In this document: positions 52,651 through 63,101 of the stretch, piece by piece
Layout: each line of letters opens with the position of its first letter
Position numbering within the stretch: position 1 is the stretch's first letter
DNA from: Bacteroidetes bacterium 43-93
Lineage (GTDB): Bacteria > Bacteroidota > Bacteroidia > Chitinophagales > Chitinophagaceae
DNA length: 64,000 bases
Direction: 5' to 3'
Assembly (NCBI GenBank): GCA_001897855.1
Contig: MKUO01000011.1
Span: 54,292-118,291 of the forward strand
Notes under the pieces: generated by a model
Seen by the model: the letters and a program-made list of their open reading frames with translations, nothing else
The model's database searches: none
Told to the model about the DNA's origin: nothing
Made by a program: the position numbers and the translations under genes

Positions 52651-53469
52651 TTACATTTTATAACAGTATTTAACAAAATACGTTAAATCTTTTACTAATT
52701 CAACGGGTTGCTCCAGCATGCTCATATGAGCGCATGCGTCGTAAACATTTACAAAGTTAACGTTTGCGACTATTGATTGGTTCATAACCTTTTCGGGTGA
52801 GGCTATGGAATCCTCCTTCCCTATTATCCATTGTACGGGAAAATGCCCGTCCTTCAACACTTTCCGTCTATCTGGCCTGTTTATCATGGCATTGTAAAAA
52901 GCTACTAGGTTATCACCGGGTACTTTGCAGGCTTCTTGTATTTGTTTTTCAATAACGTCTTTATACTTCTCTCTAAACCTCGCAGAAAACAAGCCCGGTA
53001 TCATCTGTTTAACAAAGGCATCTTTACCACCCTTGTCTATTAAACTAATGGCTTTTCTCCGGTTCTCCTTTTTCTCTTCAGAATCAGCGTCGCATACGGA
53101 GTGCACCATTGACAATCCTATTACAGACCGAGGGTACAATTCTGCAAAGGCCAGCGCTGTGTATCCTCCCATCGAATGCCCGGCAAATACTGCGGTCGAA
53201 ATATTTTCAGTATCAAGTACCAGTTTCACGCTATCCGCCATCTGTTCCATACGCATCTCCCTCGATACAAAGGCACTATCACCAGCTCCGGGTAGATCAG
53301 GAATTATCACCCGAAAATGATTTGAGAGTCCTTCCCACACCCGGCTCCAAAGCGCTCCGGATTGAGGAAAACCATGCAGTAATACCAATGCATTCCCTTT
53401 ACCACCTGCCCAGTAATTCAGCTTAGGAAAATCTATAGATGAGGTCTGTTTAACTTCCACTTTTTGCAA
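52651..53469 (-). CDS. alpha/beta hydrolase
   Basis: A 272-residue hydrolase. The oxyanion turn is LVLLHGFPQSGALW and the nucleophile elbow GHSMGGYT (Ser about 98). Later DSIAS and the C-terminal DACAHMSMLEQP supply the expected Asp and His. Substrate unknown. It overlaps the DUF4105 gene by 20 nt. Confidence 0.92.
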   Translation of the reverse strand: MQKVEVKQTSSIDFPKLNYWAGGKGNALVLLHGFPQSGALWSRVWEGLSNHFRVIIPDLPGAGDSAFVSREMRMEQMADSVKLVLDTENISTAVFAGHSMGGYTALAFAELYPRSVIGLSMVHSVCDADSEEKKENRRKAISLIDKGGKDAFVKQMIPGLFSARFREKYKDVIEKQIQEACKVPGDNLVAFYNAMINRPDRRKVLKDGHFPVQWIIGKEDSIASPEKVMNQSIVANVNFVNVYDACAHMSMLEQPVELVKDLTYFVKYCYKM

Positions 53470-54613
53470 TTTGTTTATTGCTCCTATAAATCATGCCATA
53501 CACAAAAACCAACGATAATAAAAGCGGAGATAACTCTACAATTGGCAGCTGCTGGATTTTTAGCACATGTAGGAACAACGATACAAAAATCAATATTATA
53601 CCTATAAGCGGGTATAACGTTTTGCCTCGCTTGCTCGCAAACGCAAATATTACATTCGTTGGCAATGCCCACAGTAAATTAAAGTTATTCTGACAAGCCT
53701 GGTGGTCAGTACCTAACCACATAACAATAATTAGACATCCTAAAAGCCCTGTAACAGCCAATATAAGGGTACTCATAATCCTTCCCAATATCTGCAGAGA
53801 CGGAATAAATAGCCCTGCCATTGTAAGCAAACATACGCCTATCATTAAGAGCAAAGGCATGTTTACACCCGCCGGTTTATATTCCGACCCAGGCTCTATC
53901 AATTGCATTGGGCCTGCAACAATTTTACCATTAACAGTTGCGCCTGCCATAGCATCTCTCAGGTAATCGGGCAGGAACATAATATCATTGTTGGTCATCG
54001 GCGCATCGATCTTGCTGCCCAACAATATATTAACCCCTACCCGCTCCCAATGCACACGATAGAAATACCTGTTAATGATATCTCTATAACTTAAATTTCC
54101 GCCGGGCAATACATCGCGATATTTGAATTTCTTCCCCAAAGCTTCGGGAAACACATCACGTATCCTTGTGGCGCAGTTATCAAAGAAAAAATCATACTTG
54201 TAATACTTATACTCTTCTAATGCGTTGTGTTTTAGAAAAGAATAGATTGCTATTTTGGAGAGGCCATTGATATTCAGTACCTGTTCCTGCACACTTCGAT
54301 GCGCTTCCAGGTATTCCTGCAAAAAGGCCTGGTACGGATAATAGGAAACATAATATAACAGTTTACCTCGCATAAACTGCATTTCAAAATCATCTCCATA
54401 ACCATTGAAAGTACCATAGTTGTAAACGTTATCGGTACCGTTAATGCTGTCTGTCACCCTGATTGCTGTATGCCCGAAGGTTTCCCATATCTCATCACCT
54501 GTGCCACAGGTCAGCAGGCTAATGCGCAAATGGCTGGTATCTACAAACGGGTCTTGTGCTTGTGCATCAAGGGCTACAAAACAAAAGAGTATTAATAACA
54601 ACTTCCTGATCAT
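53450..54613 (-). CDS. DUF4105 domain membrane protein
   Basis: A 387-residue protein with a signal peptide (about 1-19). DUF4105 occupies about 25-195 (LLTCGTGDEIWETFGHTAIR; YGTFNGYGDDFEMQFMRG; FFFDNCATRIRDVFPEAL), with His and Cys positions of a putative peptidase-like fold. Four to five C-terminal helices follow (about 240-380). The catalytic role is suggested by family resemblance only. Typical of Bacteroidota. Confidence 0.85.
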   Translation of the reverse strand: MIRKLLLILFCFVALDAQAQDPFVDTSHLRISLLTCGTGDEIWETFGHTAIRVTDSINGTDNVYNYGTFNGYGDDFEMQFMRGKLLYYVSYYPYQAFLQEYLEAHRSVQEQVLNINGLSKIAIYSFLKHNALEEYKYYKYDFFFDNCATRIRDVFPEALGKKFKYRDVLPGGNLSYRDIINRYFYRVHWERVGVNILLGSKIDAPMTNNDIMFLPDYLRDAMAGATVNGKIVAGPMQLIEPGSEYKPAGVNMPLLLMIGVCLLTMAGLFIPSLQILGRIMSTLILAVTGLLGCLIIVMWLGTDHQACQNNFNLLWALPTNVIFAFASKRGKTLYPLIGIILIFVSLFLHVLKIQQLPIVELSPLLLSLVFVYGMIYRSNKQIAKSGS

Positions 54614-54631
54614 GGGCGAAAAATAAGAAAA

Positions 54632-54652
54632 GGCTGCCTTCTTAGGGCAGCC
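54632..54652 (-). terminator. terminator of the sdhCAB operon
   Basis: Stem GGCTGCC/GGCAGCC (7 bp, 7-nt loop), followed on the minus strand by TTTTC. It lies 24 nt past the sdhB stop. Confidence 0.75.
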
Positions 54653-54675
54653 AATATGATGATTTTAAAATTTCA

Positions 54676-55452
54676 CTATATAGCGTTTTGAGATCCTCCT
54701 TCAAACATAGCTCCCAGGTATTCCCTGTTCAGGCGTGCTATATTTTCCAGCGATATGCCTTTCGGACATTCAGCCTCGCATGCTCCGATATTGGTACAGC
54801 TACCAAAGCCTTCTTTATCCATCTGGTGTATCATGTTCATCACGCGTGTTTTACGTTCAGGATCACCTTGTGGCAACAGTGACAGGTGAGACACTTTAGC
54901 AGATACAAACAGCATGGCAGATGCGTTAGGACATGCAGCTACACATGCACCGCAGCCAATACATGCAGCTGATGCAAACGATTCATCAGCATCATGCTTT
55001 TCGATAGGAATAGCATTTGCATCTACCGCATTACCGGTGTTTACAGATACATAACCACCTGCTTGTATGATCCTGTCAAATGCCTGGCGATCTACTACCA
55101 GATCCTTGATAACGGGGAATGAATTAGCCCTCCATGGTTCTACAACAATGGTATCGCCATCTTTGTATTCACGCATGTGCAACTGGCAGGTAGTTGTATG
55201 ATGCCATGGCCCGTGCGCACGGCCATTGATATACATGCTGCACATACCGCAAATACCTTCACGGCAATCGTGGTCAAAAGCGATAGGCTCTTTATTTTCT
55301 GCAACCAGTTGCTCGTTCAGCACATCAAACATCTCAAGAAAAGACATTTCAGAAGAAATGTTTTTTACCTGGTAAGTTTCAAAACGTCCCTTTTCATTCT
55401 TGTTTTTCTGCTTCCACACCTTTAAGGTGAGATTCATATGATAATGCTCCAT
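54676..55452 (-). CDS. sdhB: succinate dehydrogenase iron-sulfur subunit
   Basis: A 258-residue protein with three cluster sites: [2Fe-2S] ligands in [11 protein letters not shown] and the later Cys of TTCQLHM; [4Fe-4S] [12 protein letters not shown]; and the third set [12 protein letters not shown]. It links the flavoprotein to the membrane quinone. Order sdhC-sdhA-sdhB and 29-nt spacing are normal for Bacteroidota. Confidence 0.96.
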   Translation of the reverse strand: MEHYHMNLTLKVWKQKNKNEKGRFETYQVKNISSEMSFLEMFDVLNEQLVAENKEPIAFDHDCREGICGMCSMYINGRAHGPWHHTTTCQLHMREYKDGDTIVVEPWRANSFPVIKDLVVDRQAFDRIIQAGGYVSVNTGNAVDANAIPIEKHDADESFASAACIGCGACVAACPNASAMLFVSAKVSHLSLLPQGDPERKTRVMNMIHQMDKEGFGSCTNIGACEAECPKGISLENIARLNREYLGAMFEGGSQNAI

Positions 55453-55481
55453 GACGGAATATTTTCTTTTAAAGTTTACTA

Positions 55482-57458
55482 TTATTTGTATGAACGTTGC
55501 GTTGGATGAACTACATCGTAGATCAGCTCTTCTTTATGCAATTCAAAATTGCTGTCACCTTTGTATTCCCACGCAGATACATACATATATTGATCATCCT
55601 GGCGTTGTGCTTCACCTTCTTCCGTTTGATATTCTTCACGGAAGTGGCCACCGCAGCTTTCATTACGGTTCAGCGCATCCATGCACATTAGCTCACCAAG
55701 CTCCAGGAAGTCTGCAACGCGGTTTGCTTTATCCAGTTCCGGGTTGAATTCATTCACATCGCCCGGTATGCGCACGTTGCTCCAGAATTCTTTACGCAAT
55801 GCTTTGATCTCCTCAATCGCCTCTTTTAGGCCTTGAGCATTACGTGCCATACCGCATTTATCCCACATGATCTTACCAAGGCGTTTGTGGAAGCTTTCTA
55901 CACTTTCCGTACCCTTGATGCTCATCAACTTGTTGATGCGGTCACGTACATTATTTTCTGCTTCTACAAATGCCGGATGATCTGTTGGTATTGCTTTGGT
56001 GCGGATATCATCCGCCAGGTTATTACCCAGTGTATAGGGTATCACAAAATATCCGTCAGCAAGCCCTTGCATCAGCGCAGATGCACCCAGCCTGTTGGCA
56101 CCGTGATCGCTAAAGTTTGCTTCACCCAGTGCATACAAACCTGGAACTGTTGTTTGCAGTTCATAGTCTACCCACAGGCCACCCATCGTATAGTGCACTG
56201 CAGGATAGATACGCATAGGTACTTCGTATGGATTTTCACCTGTTATCTTTTCATACATTTCAAACAGGTTACCATACTTCTCTTTTACTACTTCTTTACC
56301 TAGTTTGGTAATGGTTGCTGCGTCTGCATTTTCTATACCTTGCTTGTTCACCTCTATCTTTCCATAACGCTGTATGGCTGAAGCATAGTCAAGATAAACG
56401 GCCTGTTTAGATGCACCTACACCATAGCCTGCATCGCAACGCTCTTTTGCAGCGCGACTGGCAACGTCACGCGGTACTAGGTTACCAAAGGCAGGATACC
56501 TGCGCTCCAGGTAATAATCCCTTTCTTCTTCAGGTATATCGTTTGGTTTGCGGTTATCACCTTGTTTCTTAGGCACCCATATACGTCCGTCGTTACGCAG
56601 CGATTCAGACATCAATGTCAGTTTCGATTGGTGGTCGCCACTTACCGGGATACATGTTGGGTGTATTTGTGTAAAGCAAGGATTACCAAAATAGGCTCCT
56701 TTTTTATGTGCTTTCCACGCTGCAGTTACATTACTGCCCATGGCGTTTGTTGACAGGTAAAATACGTTACCATAACCACCGCTGCAAAGCAATACAGCAT
56801 GGCCAAAGTGACGTTCCAACTCACCTGTTACCAGGTTGCGAACAATAACGCCACGTGCTTTACCATCTATAGTTACTACCTCCAGCATTTCGTGGCGGCT
56901 ATATTGTGTAACGTTACCAAGCGCAACCTGCCTTTCCAGCGCCTGGTACGCGCCTATCAGCAGTTGCTGGCCCGTTTGGCCTGCGGCATAGAAGGTACGT
57001 TGCACCTGCGTACCACCAAATGAACGGTTACTCAGCAGGCCACCGTATTCGCGTGCAAAAGGAACACCTTGAGCAACGCACTGGTCAATAATATTAGCGC
57101 TCACACTTGCAAGCCTGTACACATTAGCCTCACGAGAGCGGTAGTCTCCACCTTTCACTGTATCGTAGAACAGACGGAAAGTACTGTCACCATCGTTCTG
57201 ATAGTTTTTGGCCGCATTGATACCACCTTGTGCAGCGATAGAGTGCGCACGGCGTGGGCTATCCTGGAAACAGAATGTTTTTACTTTATATCCTAATTCG
57301 CCAAGCGATGCAGCGGCAGATGCACCTGCAAGCCCGGTACCTATTACTATTATTTCTAACTGGCGTTTGTTAGCCGGGTTTACCAGCTTACAGGTCGATT
57401 TATATTTCTCCCACTTTTCTTCAAGAGATCCTGCAGGTATTTTAGAATTAAGTGCCAT
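55482..57458 (-). CDS. sdhA: succinate dehydrogenase flavoprotein subunit
   Basis: A 658-residue FAD enzyme. The N-terminal dinucleotide fold [20 protein letters not shown] is followed by [16 protein letters not shown], with the His for covalent FAD. The GxxxGxH-type region [13 protein letters not shown] and [14 protein letters not shown] follow, and [18 protein letters not shown] lies near the C-terminal dicarboxylate site. It oxidises succinate to fumarate, or the reverse. Confidence 0.97.
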   Translation of the reverse strand: MALNSKIPAGSLEEKWEKYKSTCKLVNPANKRQLEIIVIGTGLAGASAAASLGELGYKVKTFCFQDSPRRAHSIAAQGGINAAKNYQNDGDSTFRLFYDTVKGGDYRSREANVYRLASVSANIIDQCVAQGVPFAREYGGLLSNRSFGGTQVQRTFYAAGQTGQQLLIGAYQALERQVALGNVTQYSRHEMLEVVTIDGKARGVIVRNLVTGELERHFGHAVLLCSGGYGNVFYLSTNAMGSNVTAAWKAHKKGAYFGNPCFTQIHPTCIPVSGDHQSKLTLMSESLRNDGRIWVPKKQGDNRKPNDIPEEERDYYLERRYPAFGNLVPRDVASRAAKERCDAGYGVGASKQAVYLDYASAIQRYGKIEVNKQGIENADAATITKLGKEVVKEKYGNLFEMYEKITGENPYEVPMRIYPAVHYTMGGLWVDYELQTTVPGLYALGEANFSDHGANRLGASALMQGLADGYFVIPYTLGNNLADDIRTKAIPTDHPAFVEAENNVRDRINKLMSIKGTESVESFHKRLGKIMWDKCGMARNAQGLKEAIEEIKALRKEFWSNVRIPGDVNEFNPELDKANRVADFLELGELMCMDALNRNESCGGHFREEYQTEEGEAQRQDDQYMYVSAWEYKGDSNFELHKEELIYDVVHPTQRSYK

Positions 57459-57501
57459 ATCGGAAAGATTCGCGATTATTTTAAAACAAGTTGAAGGAAA
57501 A

Positions 57502-58164
57502 TTAGTTTACCCAATGCATATAAAAAGAAATAGGCATCAGGGCAAAAATTACCGTTACGATAATGGAAAAAGCCACACCTACATTTTTGATCATTGTTTT
57601 ATACCTGTGTGTGGTAAGGCCCAATGTTTGCATAGAACTGTAAACACCATGCACCAGGTGCCATGCCAGCGCAATGCAACCTAAAAGGTATATAACAACA
57701 ATAACCATGTTCTGAAACTCTTCCTTCATCAGCTCATAAAGATTCAATTCGCCACTGCCAAAAGTCTGCGCAAAACGGTTAGGCCCCCAAAATTTAGACA
57801 GGTGAATGATCAGGAATAACAGGATAAGGGTTCCCAGCAATCCCATAGAACGCCTGTACCATGGGCTCGTTTGGCTGCCGGCTTTTACAGCATAACGCGT
57901 GTTGCGGCGTTTGCTGTTCTTAGCCCACAGGCTCAATCCCTGTACAATATGCAATATCAGGAATGCAAACAACCCGATCTCTATCGTACGGATAATAACA
58001 TTCGTACCCATAAAATGTGCAGCAGTTAAGAACGCGTCCTCACCAAACCATATTTGGGCGTTTATGTAACAGTGCACTATCAGGAATAAGATCAGGAATA
58101 TACCGGTTAGCGACATTTGAATTTTCTTGCCAACCGAGCTGCTAAAAGCTTGTTTCCAGGACAT
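57502..58164 (-). CDS. sdhC: succinate dehydrogenase cytochrome b subunit (B. subtilis-type)
   Basis: I choose the ATG at 58164 ([15 protein letters not shown]); 220 residues. Five hydrophobic helices with heme-ligand-type histidines ([32 protein letters not shown]) fit the di-heme cytochrome b558 single-subunit anchor. The longer frame to 58230 reads through the promoter at 58208-58238. First gene of the operon. Confidence 0.93.
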   Translation of the reverse strand: MSWKQAFSSSVGKKIQMSLTGIFLILFLIVHCYINAQIWFGEDAFLTAAHFMGTNVIIRTIEIGLFAFLILHIVQGLSLWAKNSKRRNTRYAVKAGSQTSPWYRRSMGLLGTLILLFLIIHLSKFWGPNRFAQTFGSGELNLYELMKEEFQNMVIVVIYLLGCIALAWHLVHGVYSSMQTLGLTTHRYKTMIKNVGVAFSIIVTVIFALMPISFYMHWVN

Positions 58165-58207
58165 AATTAGTAGTCTGTATTTTGTAGAATGTAATTGTAA
58201 ACGGCCA

Positions 58208-58238
58208 CAAAGATAATATGCTATCTTCATAACCTAAA
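58208..58238 (-). promoter_or_regulatory. sdhCAB promoter
   Basis: Minus strand -7 box TATCTTTG (58208-58215) fits TAnnTTTG exactly; TTTA (58235-58238) lies 19 nt upstream, the normal spacing. The start codon is about 40 nt downstream. Confidence 0.6.
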
Positions 58239-58285
58239 GTGCTAATCCTTTTTATCTGTAAAATAAGGAGTCAGGGATTAGCACT
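58238..58285. repeat. 11-bp inverted repeat upstream of the sdh promoter
   Basis: AGTGCTAATCC (58238-58248) and GGATTAGCACT (58275-58285) are perfect complements with a 26-nt loop. It lies between the upstream gene's stop and the sdh promoter, so it may be a weak terminator or an operator. Confidence 0.6.
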
Positions 58286-58302
58286 AATTTAAATATGTTG
58301 GC

Positions 58303-58869
58303 TTATTCGCCGTAAAGGCGCAACATTTGGTTATCTACAAGCTGAAAAAAGTGCTGGGGCTGATAGGTGCGCCAGTTAGGAATATCCATCAATCGTATAT
58401 AATTATCTACGTGCGAACGATGGAAGTCGTACTTAGTTTGTTCAGGCATATCTATTGAAACGATCCATCCTCCTTCCTCCTTGATGTCATCATGCCATTC
58501 TTCATAGTATTCGGTATCACTGCTGTGAAAATTAAGAACACTCTCTGTTATGAGTATGAATTTATAGATACCCGTCGCGATCATCTGGTCGATCACTTCG
58601 CGCTTCAATTCCATGATATCATTTTCCACAGCATCATTCCACTCGCCTATCATTTCAATGATCACGTAATTCTGGTCATAGTCCGCGTAAAGCACTTTCA
58701 GGTATAAAGTCCGTGATCCAAACTCATCCCATTGTGGATGTATATAGTAATTATAAACGGTATTAGAGAATTCAAATTCACTGTATTCCCGGCCATAAAA
58801 AGGAGATTTTTCGTCCTCTTCAGCTGCGTACAGGTGTCTCCAGTTAAAATATGGTTCTATATCGTGCAT
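58303..58869 (-). CDS. conserved hypothetical protein
   Basis: A 188-residue acidic, Tyr-rich soluble protein (YFNWRHLYAAEEDEKSPF near the start; TLYLKVLYADYDQNYVIIEM in the middle). No known domain recognised. It follows the rhodanese gene by 10 nt and looks like an intact member of a Bacteroidota-specific family in the ddl operon. Confidence 0.7.
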   Translation of the reverse strand: MHDIEPYFNWRHLYAAEEDEKSPFYGREYSEFEFSNTVYNYYIHPQWDEFGSRTLYLKVLYADYDQNYVIIEMIGEWNDAVENDIMELKREVIDQMIATGIYKFILITESVLNFHSSDTEYYEEWHDDIKEEGGWIVSIDMPEQTKYDFHRSHVDNYIRLMDIPNWRTYQPQHFFQLVDNQMLRLYGE

Positions 58870-58879
58870 GCAACCTCCG

Positions 58880-59200
58880 TTAGCTGATCTTCGTATCTCC
58901 GTACTTCTCTTTCCATGCCAGCACTCCGCCCGCTACATTCACTGTATCGGTAAAACCAAGTTGTTCCAGCACCATACATGCCTGCATACTACGCTTACCT
59001 GAGCGACAATGAATGATTAGCTCTTCGTTCTTCAGGTCGTCCAGTTCGTCTATCTGCATGCTTAGGATATGGCCCAGGGGTATGAGTTTCGCACCAATGT
59101 TATATTCCTTATATTCTTCCGGTTCACGAACATCAATGATATTTAATGTTTCACCGGCATCCAGTCTTTCTTTCAGTTGTTCTACAGTAATTTCTCGCAT
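58880..59200 (-). CDS. rhodanese-domain sulfurtransferase
   Basis: A 106-residue single rhodanese domain. The opening NIIDVREPEEYKEYNIGAKL and the active-site loop IIHCRSGKRS, with catalytic Cys, are complete. It probably carries sulfur in the cytoplasm. Spacing of 9 nt to the T9SS gene places it in the ddl operon. Confidence 0.94.
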   Translation of the reverse strand: MREITVEQLKERLDAGETLNIIDVREPEEYKEYNIGAKLIPLGHILSMQIDELDDLKNEELIIHCRSGKRSMQACMVLEQLGFTDTVNVAGGVLAWKEKYGDTKIS

Positions 59201-59209
59201 ACTGCAATA

Positions 59210-61078
59210 TTAGTATTTTATAACCTTTTGTGGCTGTAATTGCTGATTACCTACTTTCAGGCGAACAATATACACACCGGGCGCAAGATCTGCTACATCA
59301 AGGTATTGCTCACTTTTTATGCTCCCTGATAAAATCACTTTGCCCTGCATATCTGCGAGCCAATAAGTTCCATCGCCCGAGATATCATATTCTATCTTCA
59401 GCCTGTCGTGTACGGGATTAGGATTTGCAAACCAGCGATTGCCGGGCTTCTCTACCTGTTGCACGTCCGCCGCAAACACAGGGCCTAACATCGGCCTTAT
59501 CATCACAGCACCGTCTATGGTAGATGGCTGCCAGTAACCAATAACATTATAATAAAGGTGGTTTCCGCCTGTGCGGTTCACATCAAGGCCCAGGTACAGG
59601 CTATCTGCATTACCAAAGGCCGGTTGCACTGTTCCTATATAAAAAGTTCCTGCAGGCATAGGAACGGGATTCGTGAATTTATAGGTCCAGGTAAAATCAT
59701 TACGCATATAACCCGGCACCAATAGGTCTTCTGAGTACACCGCATTTTCCGAACCGCCATTGACGCCAATATCCGAATACACAAAGACAGAAAAATATTT
59801 ATTATACGCCATGGGCACTTGTCTTCCAAAATATATAGATACTCCGGTTATGGTATCCGGTTGGTTCAGGTGAAACTCTATCGCGGTTTTAGCCGGCAAT
59901 GTGGGAAACATATTCAGGAAATAAGATTTCTCTGCCGTTCCATCATCATACGCCATATAATTATAGAATATCTGGTGTTTTAAGATAGTATCATTAACAG
60001 GGTTATCCGGTGGCGACTGTGCTTCTACATAATACTTCGTATCAAAAGTATAGTTATCATACAAATGGTTGAGTGTAGGCTTTGTTGTATACATCGGGAA
60101 GGTAACCTGCTCTTTATCGTCAGACACCACCACTATACTATTTGTTGTACCAATGCCCAATGGCAACCCCGTAAACTGTTCCTGTGCTTTATAATTATAA
60201 TTAATGCTCTTAGGCGCATTATACCCGTTCCTGATAGTTGCAAAATGCTGGCTTGCCAGTTCTTTATTGGGATCAGCAATAAACTGCCTATAGGGCATTG
60301 ATGTCAGATCATTGAGCAGGAACGATGGTTCATCAGACATGGCAATGTCGTTGATCAATGTATCATACATATTCCTGTTCTTATCCAGTTTTATGTAATC
60401 AATATTCCATACATCGTCATTGGTGTTCAGCGATGCCTTGTTTACAAAACGAAACTGGAAGGTATCATGCATATAGGCCGTATCAACGATGGGTATCAAA
60501 ACTTGTTTAAAAGAGTCAAGATTTGTGCCTTCTTTTGACCATACTTTTACCCAGGCACCGTTCGATTTCTTAAAATACAGCATCAGGGAATCTTGGCCTT
60601 CCGGAGCAAATCCATTCCCTGCCGGCTGGTAAAAAAAACTGAAGTATAAGCTATCTGAAGGAAAATATGGGAATAGGCCAATGAATTTAGAAGTCAGGCT
60701 ATCGGCATAAAGCAATGTTGTACTCACATTTGGATCGTAAGGAATACCGGCCGCATTCAGCCCATCAAACGTAGCTACTCCCCGGCTTACAGGGCTTATG
60801 CCCATGGTATTATTAATATACACTTCAACATCCTGCCATTTCGATGAATCCGGCCAGGTGTCATACCCGGTGAAATCCTCAAAAAAAGGCAGGCCAATGG
60901 CTGTAGTTTTTTGTTGCGCCCCTCTTTGATTAGATGCAGTAACAGGCGCATTAGATTTCCTGTTGTTGTGGATGATAGCGCCGTTAAATTCCAGCGGCGC
61001 TACAACTTCCTGTGCTCGTAAGTTGGATGCCGAGACTAAAAAAAACAATATGAGTATAAACCTTAATCTCCTTTCCAT
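59210..61078 (-). CDS. T9SS type A sorting-domain protein
   Basis: A 622-residue secreted protein. Signal peptide about 1-22; beta-rich body with repeated strand patterns; the C-terminal ~75 residues (NPNPVHDRLKIEYDISGDG, then DLAPGVYIVRLKVG and KVIKY) form a type A sorting domain. It overlaps the PASTA gene by 16 nt. Extracellular function unknown. Confidence 0.9.
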   Translation of the reverse strand: MERRLRFILILFFLVSASNLRAQEVVAPLEFNGAIIHNNRKSNAPVTASNQRGAQQKTTAIGLPFFEDFTGYDTWPDSSKWQDVEVYINNTMGISPVSRGVATFDGLNAAGIPYDPNVSTTLLYADSLTSKFIGLFPYFPSDSLYFSFFYQPAGNGFAPEGQDSLMLYFKKSNGAWVKVWSKEGTNLDSFKQVLIPIVDTAYMHDTFQFRFVNKASLNTNDDVWNIDYIKLDKNRNMYDTLINDIAMSDEPSFLLNDLTSMPYRQFIADPNKELASQHFATIRNGYNAPKSINYNYKAQEQFTGLPLGIGTTNSIVVVSDDKEQVTFPMYTTKPTLNHLYDNYTFDTKYYVEAQSPPDNPVNDTILKHQIFYNYMAYDDGTAEKSYFLNMFPTLPAKTAIEFHLNQPDTITGVSIYFGRQVPMAYNKYFSVFVYSDIGVNGGSENAVYSEDLLVPGYMRNDFTWTYKFTNPVPMPAGTFYIGTVQPAFGNADSLYLGLDVNRTGGNHLYYNVIGYWQPSTIDGAVMIRPMLGPVFAADVQQVEKPGNRWFANPNPVHDRLKIEYDISGDGTYWLADMQGKVILSGSIKSEQYLDVADLAPGVYIVRLKVGNQQLQPQKVIKY

Positions 61079-61938
61079 GGATCATCTGCATTTTCTTTAG
61101 GAGTATTTTGGTCCCCTTCATTACTAACTCCATCTCCCGGCTTTTTATTATGTTTCAGCATATCAGGGCCGGGGTTCTGCATAATCCTGATATCAATAAT
61201 ATCACCTTCTTTTATACGGCTTGGCGCTCCCAGTTCATTCAGTGCCTGTGGCGTTTGATCATATACTATAGCAAGAGCAGAATCTGTTATCTCTCCTTCC
61301 CACAATGCAGTTACCGTAAGTCCGCTGCCATTCAGCATTGCCAAGGCTTCTTCATAACTCATGCCAACGACATCAGGAACATTCAATTCTGTATTGCCCA
61401 ATCCATCGCCTATTACCAGGTCTATATGACTACCCTGCGGTATCATGGTACCCGGCCTTATCTGTTGCCCTTTATACAACTGCTCCAGGATGGCGCCTTT
61501 TGCTATGTCAGGACGATAAGTGGTATCACCCAATATCAGCTTATTGCTTTTCAATATCATTTCCGCACTCCTGAAAGACAAGTTTTGCAAGTTAGGCATT
61601 GGGGTCAGTGGCGGTTGCGATTTATTAATGGTAATAAATACGGTACGGCCCGATTTTACAATTTCTCCAATATCGGGTATTTGCCTCAATACGATATAAG
61701 GACGTCGGCCGGGGTCGTAAGATGAATCTATCTCTACATCAAATCCCATACCTTCCAGTTGATTAATGGCCATTTTCACATCTCTGTCTACTACGCCCGG
61801 CACTTTAGTCTCTTGTCCATGCCTGGTAATAATACTCAGGCTCGAAAAAAACAGTATATACAGGACGATGCAAAGCAGTAGCACCACCAGAAGGTTAAAG
61901 CGAAATGATTTCCTGATATCTTCTCTGATCAAAGCCAT
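61063..61938 (-). CDS. PASTA-domain membrane protein
   Basis: A 291-residue protein with a cytoplasmic N-terminus, one helix (about 16-35) and three PASTA domains (about 45-108, 111-178 and 186-255; blocks KVPGVVDRDVKMAINQLEG, PMPNLQNLSFRSAEMIL and VPDVVGMSYEEALAML), then a charged tail. PASTA domains bind peptidoglycan-type ligands. No kinase domain is attached. Next to ddl, it fits cell-wall synthesis or monitoring. Confidence 0.92.
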   Translation of the reverse strand: MALIREDIRKSFRFNLLVVLLLCIVLYILFFSSLSIITRHGQETKVPGVVDRDVKMAINQLEGMGFDVEIDSSYDPGRRPYIVLRQIPDIGEIVKSGRTVFITINKSQPPLTPMPNLQNLSFRSAEMILKSNKLILGDTTYRPDIAKGAILEQLYKGQQIRPGTMIPQGSHIDLVIGDGLGNTELNVPDVVGMSYEEALAMLNGSGLTVTALWEGEITDSALAIVYDQTPQALNELGAPSRIKEGDIIDIRIMQNPGPDMLKHNKKPGDGVSNEGDQNTPKENADDPWKGD

Positions 61939-61972
61939 ACAGCTTACTATATCTTACTTTAATTAAAACTAC

Positions 61973-62968
61973 TTATAATACAGGGGATTTCATGCAATCC
62001 TCTATCAGCGCTCCGTAAAATTCTTTTAATGAAATGCCCGCGGCACGTACTTGTTGCGGAACGATACTATTCTCACTTTGCCCCGGCATAGTATTCACTT
62101 CCAGGAAGAACAACTTGTTGGTTCCTTTCTGTAAAATAAAATCCATCCTTACTATCCCTCTGCAGTTAAGGTGGCGATATACATATGAAGCCTTGGTTTC
62201 CAGTTGCTCTCTTATGTTATCATCGATCAATGCCGGCGTTATTTCACTTGTAACTCCCGGCGTGTATTTTGCCTCATAATCAAAAAACTCATTCTTGCTT
62301 ACGATCTCTGTTGGCGGCAATGTCCTTAGATAGCCATTTACACGATACACACCAATAGTCAATTCCCTACCTTCTATAAACTCTTCGATCAGCACCTGGT
62401 TATCTTCCTTAAAGGCTTTTTCTATAGCTGGCAGCAATGCTTCCACAGACTTTACTTTACTCACGCCCAGGCTCGATCCGCTTTCATTAGGCTTTACAAA
62501 CATAGGCAGTTGCAGTTGCTCCAGGATATTACCTACCGAGTAGGGCTCGCCTTTTATAAGATGTACGGAGTTTGCGATGTTTACAACATTAAATGCCTTC
62601 ACTACTTTATTGCAATAACTCTTGTTGAATGTTAATGCAGAAACGATAGCATTACATGTTGTATATGGTATATCCAGCATATCCAGGTATCCTTGTATCC
62701 TGCCATCTTCGCCCGGTGTGCCATGAATAGCTATAAAAACGCAATCAAAATTTACCTTTTCGTCTTCTATATTAAGCGAAAAGTCATTTTTGTCAACCGG
62801 TATCCGCTCTCCCTTTGTAGTTTCATGCCACCAGCCATCTTTGGTAATGATGATTTTATAAATATTATAAAGCGAACTATCGAGGTTTTTTTCAATAGTT
62901 TCAGCGGTTTGTATAGATATCACATACTCACCGGAATATCCCCCGGCCAACAGAGCGATGTTCTTCAT
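61973..62968 (-). CDS. ddl: D-alanine--D-alanine ligase
   Basis: A 331-residue ATP-grasp enzyme. IALLAGGYSGEYVISI opens the N-terminal domain; PMFVKPNESGSSLGVSKVK is the ATP-binding region, and MDFILQKGTNKLFFLEVNTMPGQ carries the metal-binding Glu/Asn. It makes the dipeptide for peptidoglycan. First gene of the leftward run ending at 58303. Confidence 0.95.
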   Translation of the reverse strand: MKNIALLAGGYSGEYVISIQTAETIEKNLDSSLYNIYKIIITKDGWWHETTKGERIPVDKNDFSLNIEDEKVNFDCVFIAIHGTPGEDGRIQGYLDMLDIPYTTCNAIVSALTFNKSYCNKVVKAFNVVNIANSVHLIKGEPYSVGNILEQLQLPMFVKPNESGSSLGVSKVKSVEALLPAIEKAFKEDNQVLIEEFIEGRELTIGVYRVNGYLRTLPPTEIVSKNEFFDYEAKYTPGVTSEITPALIDDNIREQLETKASYVYRHLNCRGIVRMDFILQKGTNKLFFLEVNTMPGQSENSIVPQQVRAAGISLKEFYGALIEDCMKSPVL

Positions 62969-62990
62969 GAAATCGTTAAAAGTTTGGTTT

Positions 62991-63021
62991 CAAAGGTAAC
63001 AGAAAAACGTGGATGCCGAAA
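62991..63021 (-). promoter_or_regulatory. ddl operon promoter
   Basis: Minus strand TACCTTTG (62991-62998) fits TAnnTTTG; TTTC (63018-63021) lies 19 nt upstream. Confidence 0.5.
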
Positions 63022-63101
63022 TCAGCCCGCCTATAAATAGACGAATAGGGAAAACATTAACAGATTGGTTTTCCTGATCAAGCAAACCAGGCAATATCCG
63101 C

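Noticed and set aside
55833..57296. Long plus-strand frames opposite sdhA
   Set aside because: Histidine- and cysteine-rich antisense translations without start signals; shadows of sdhA.
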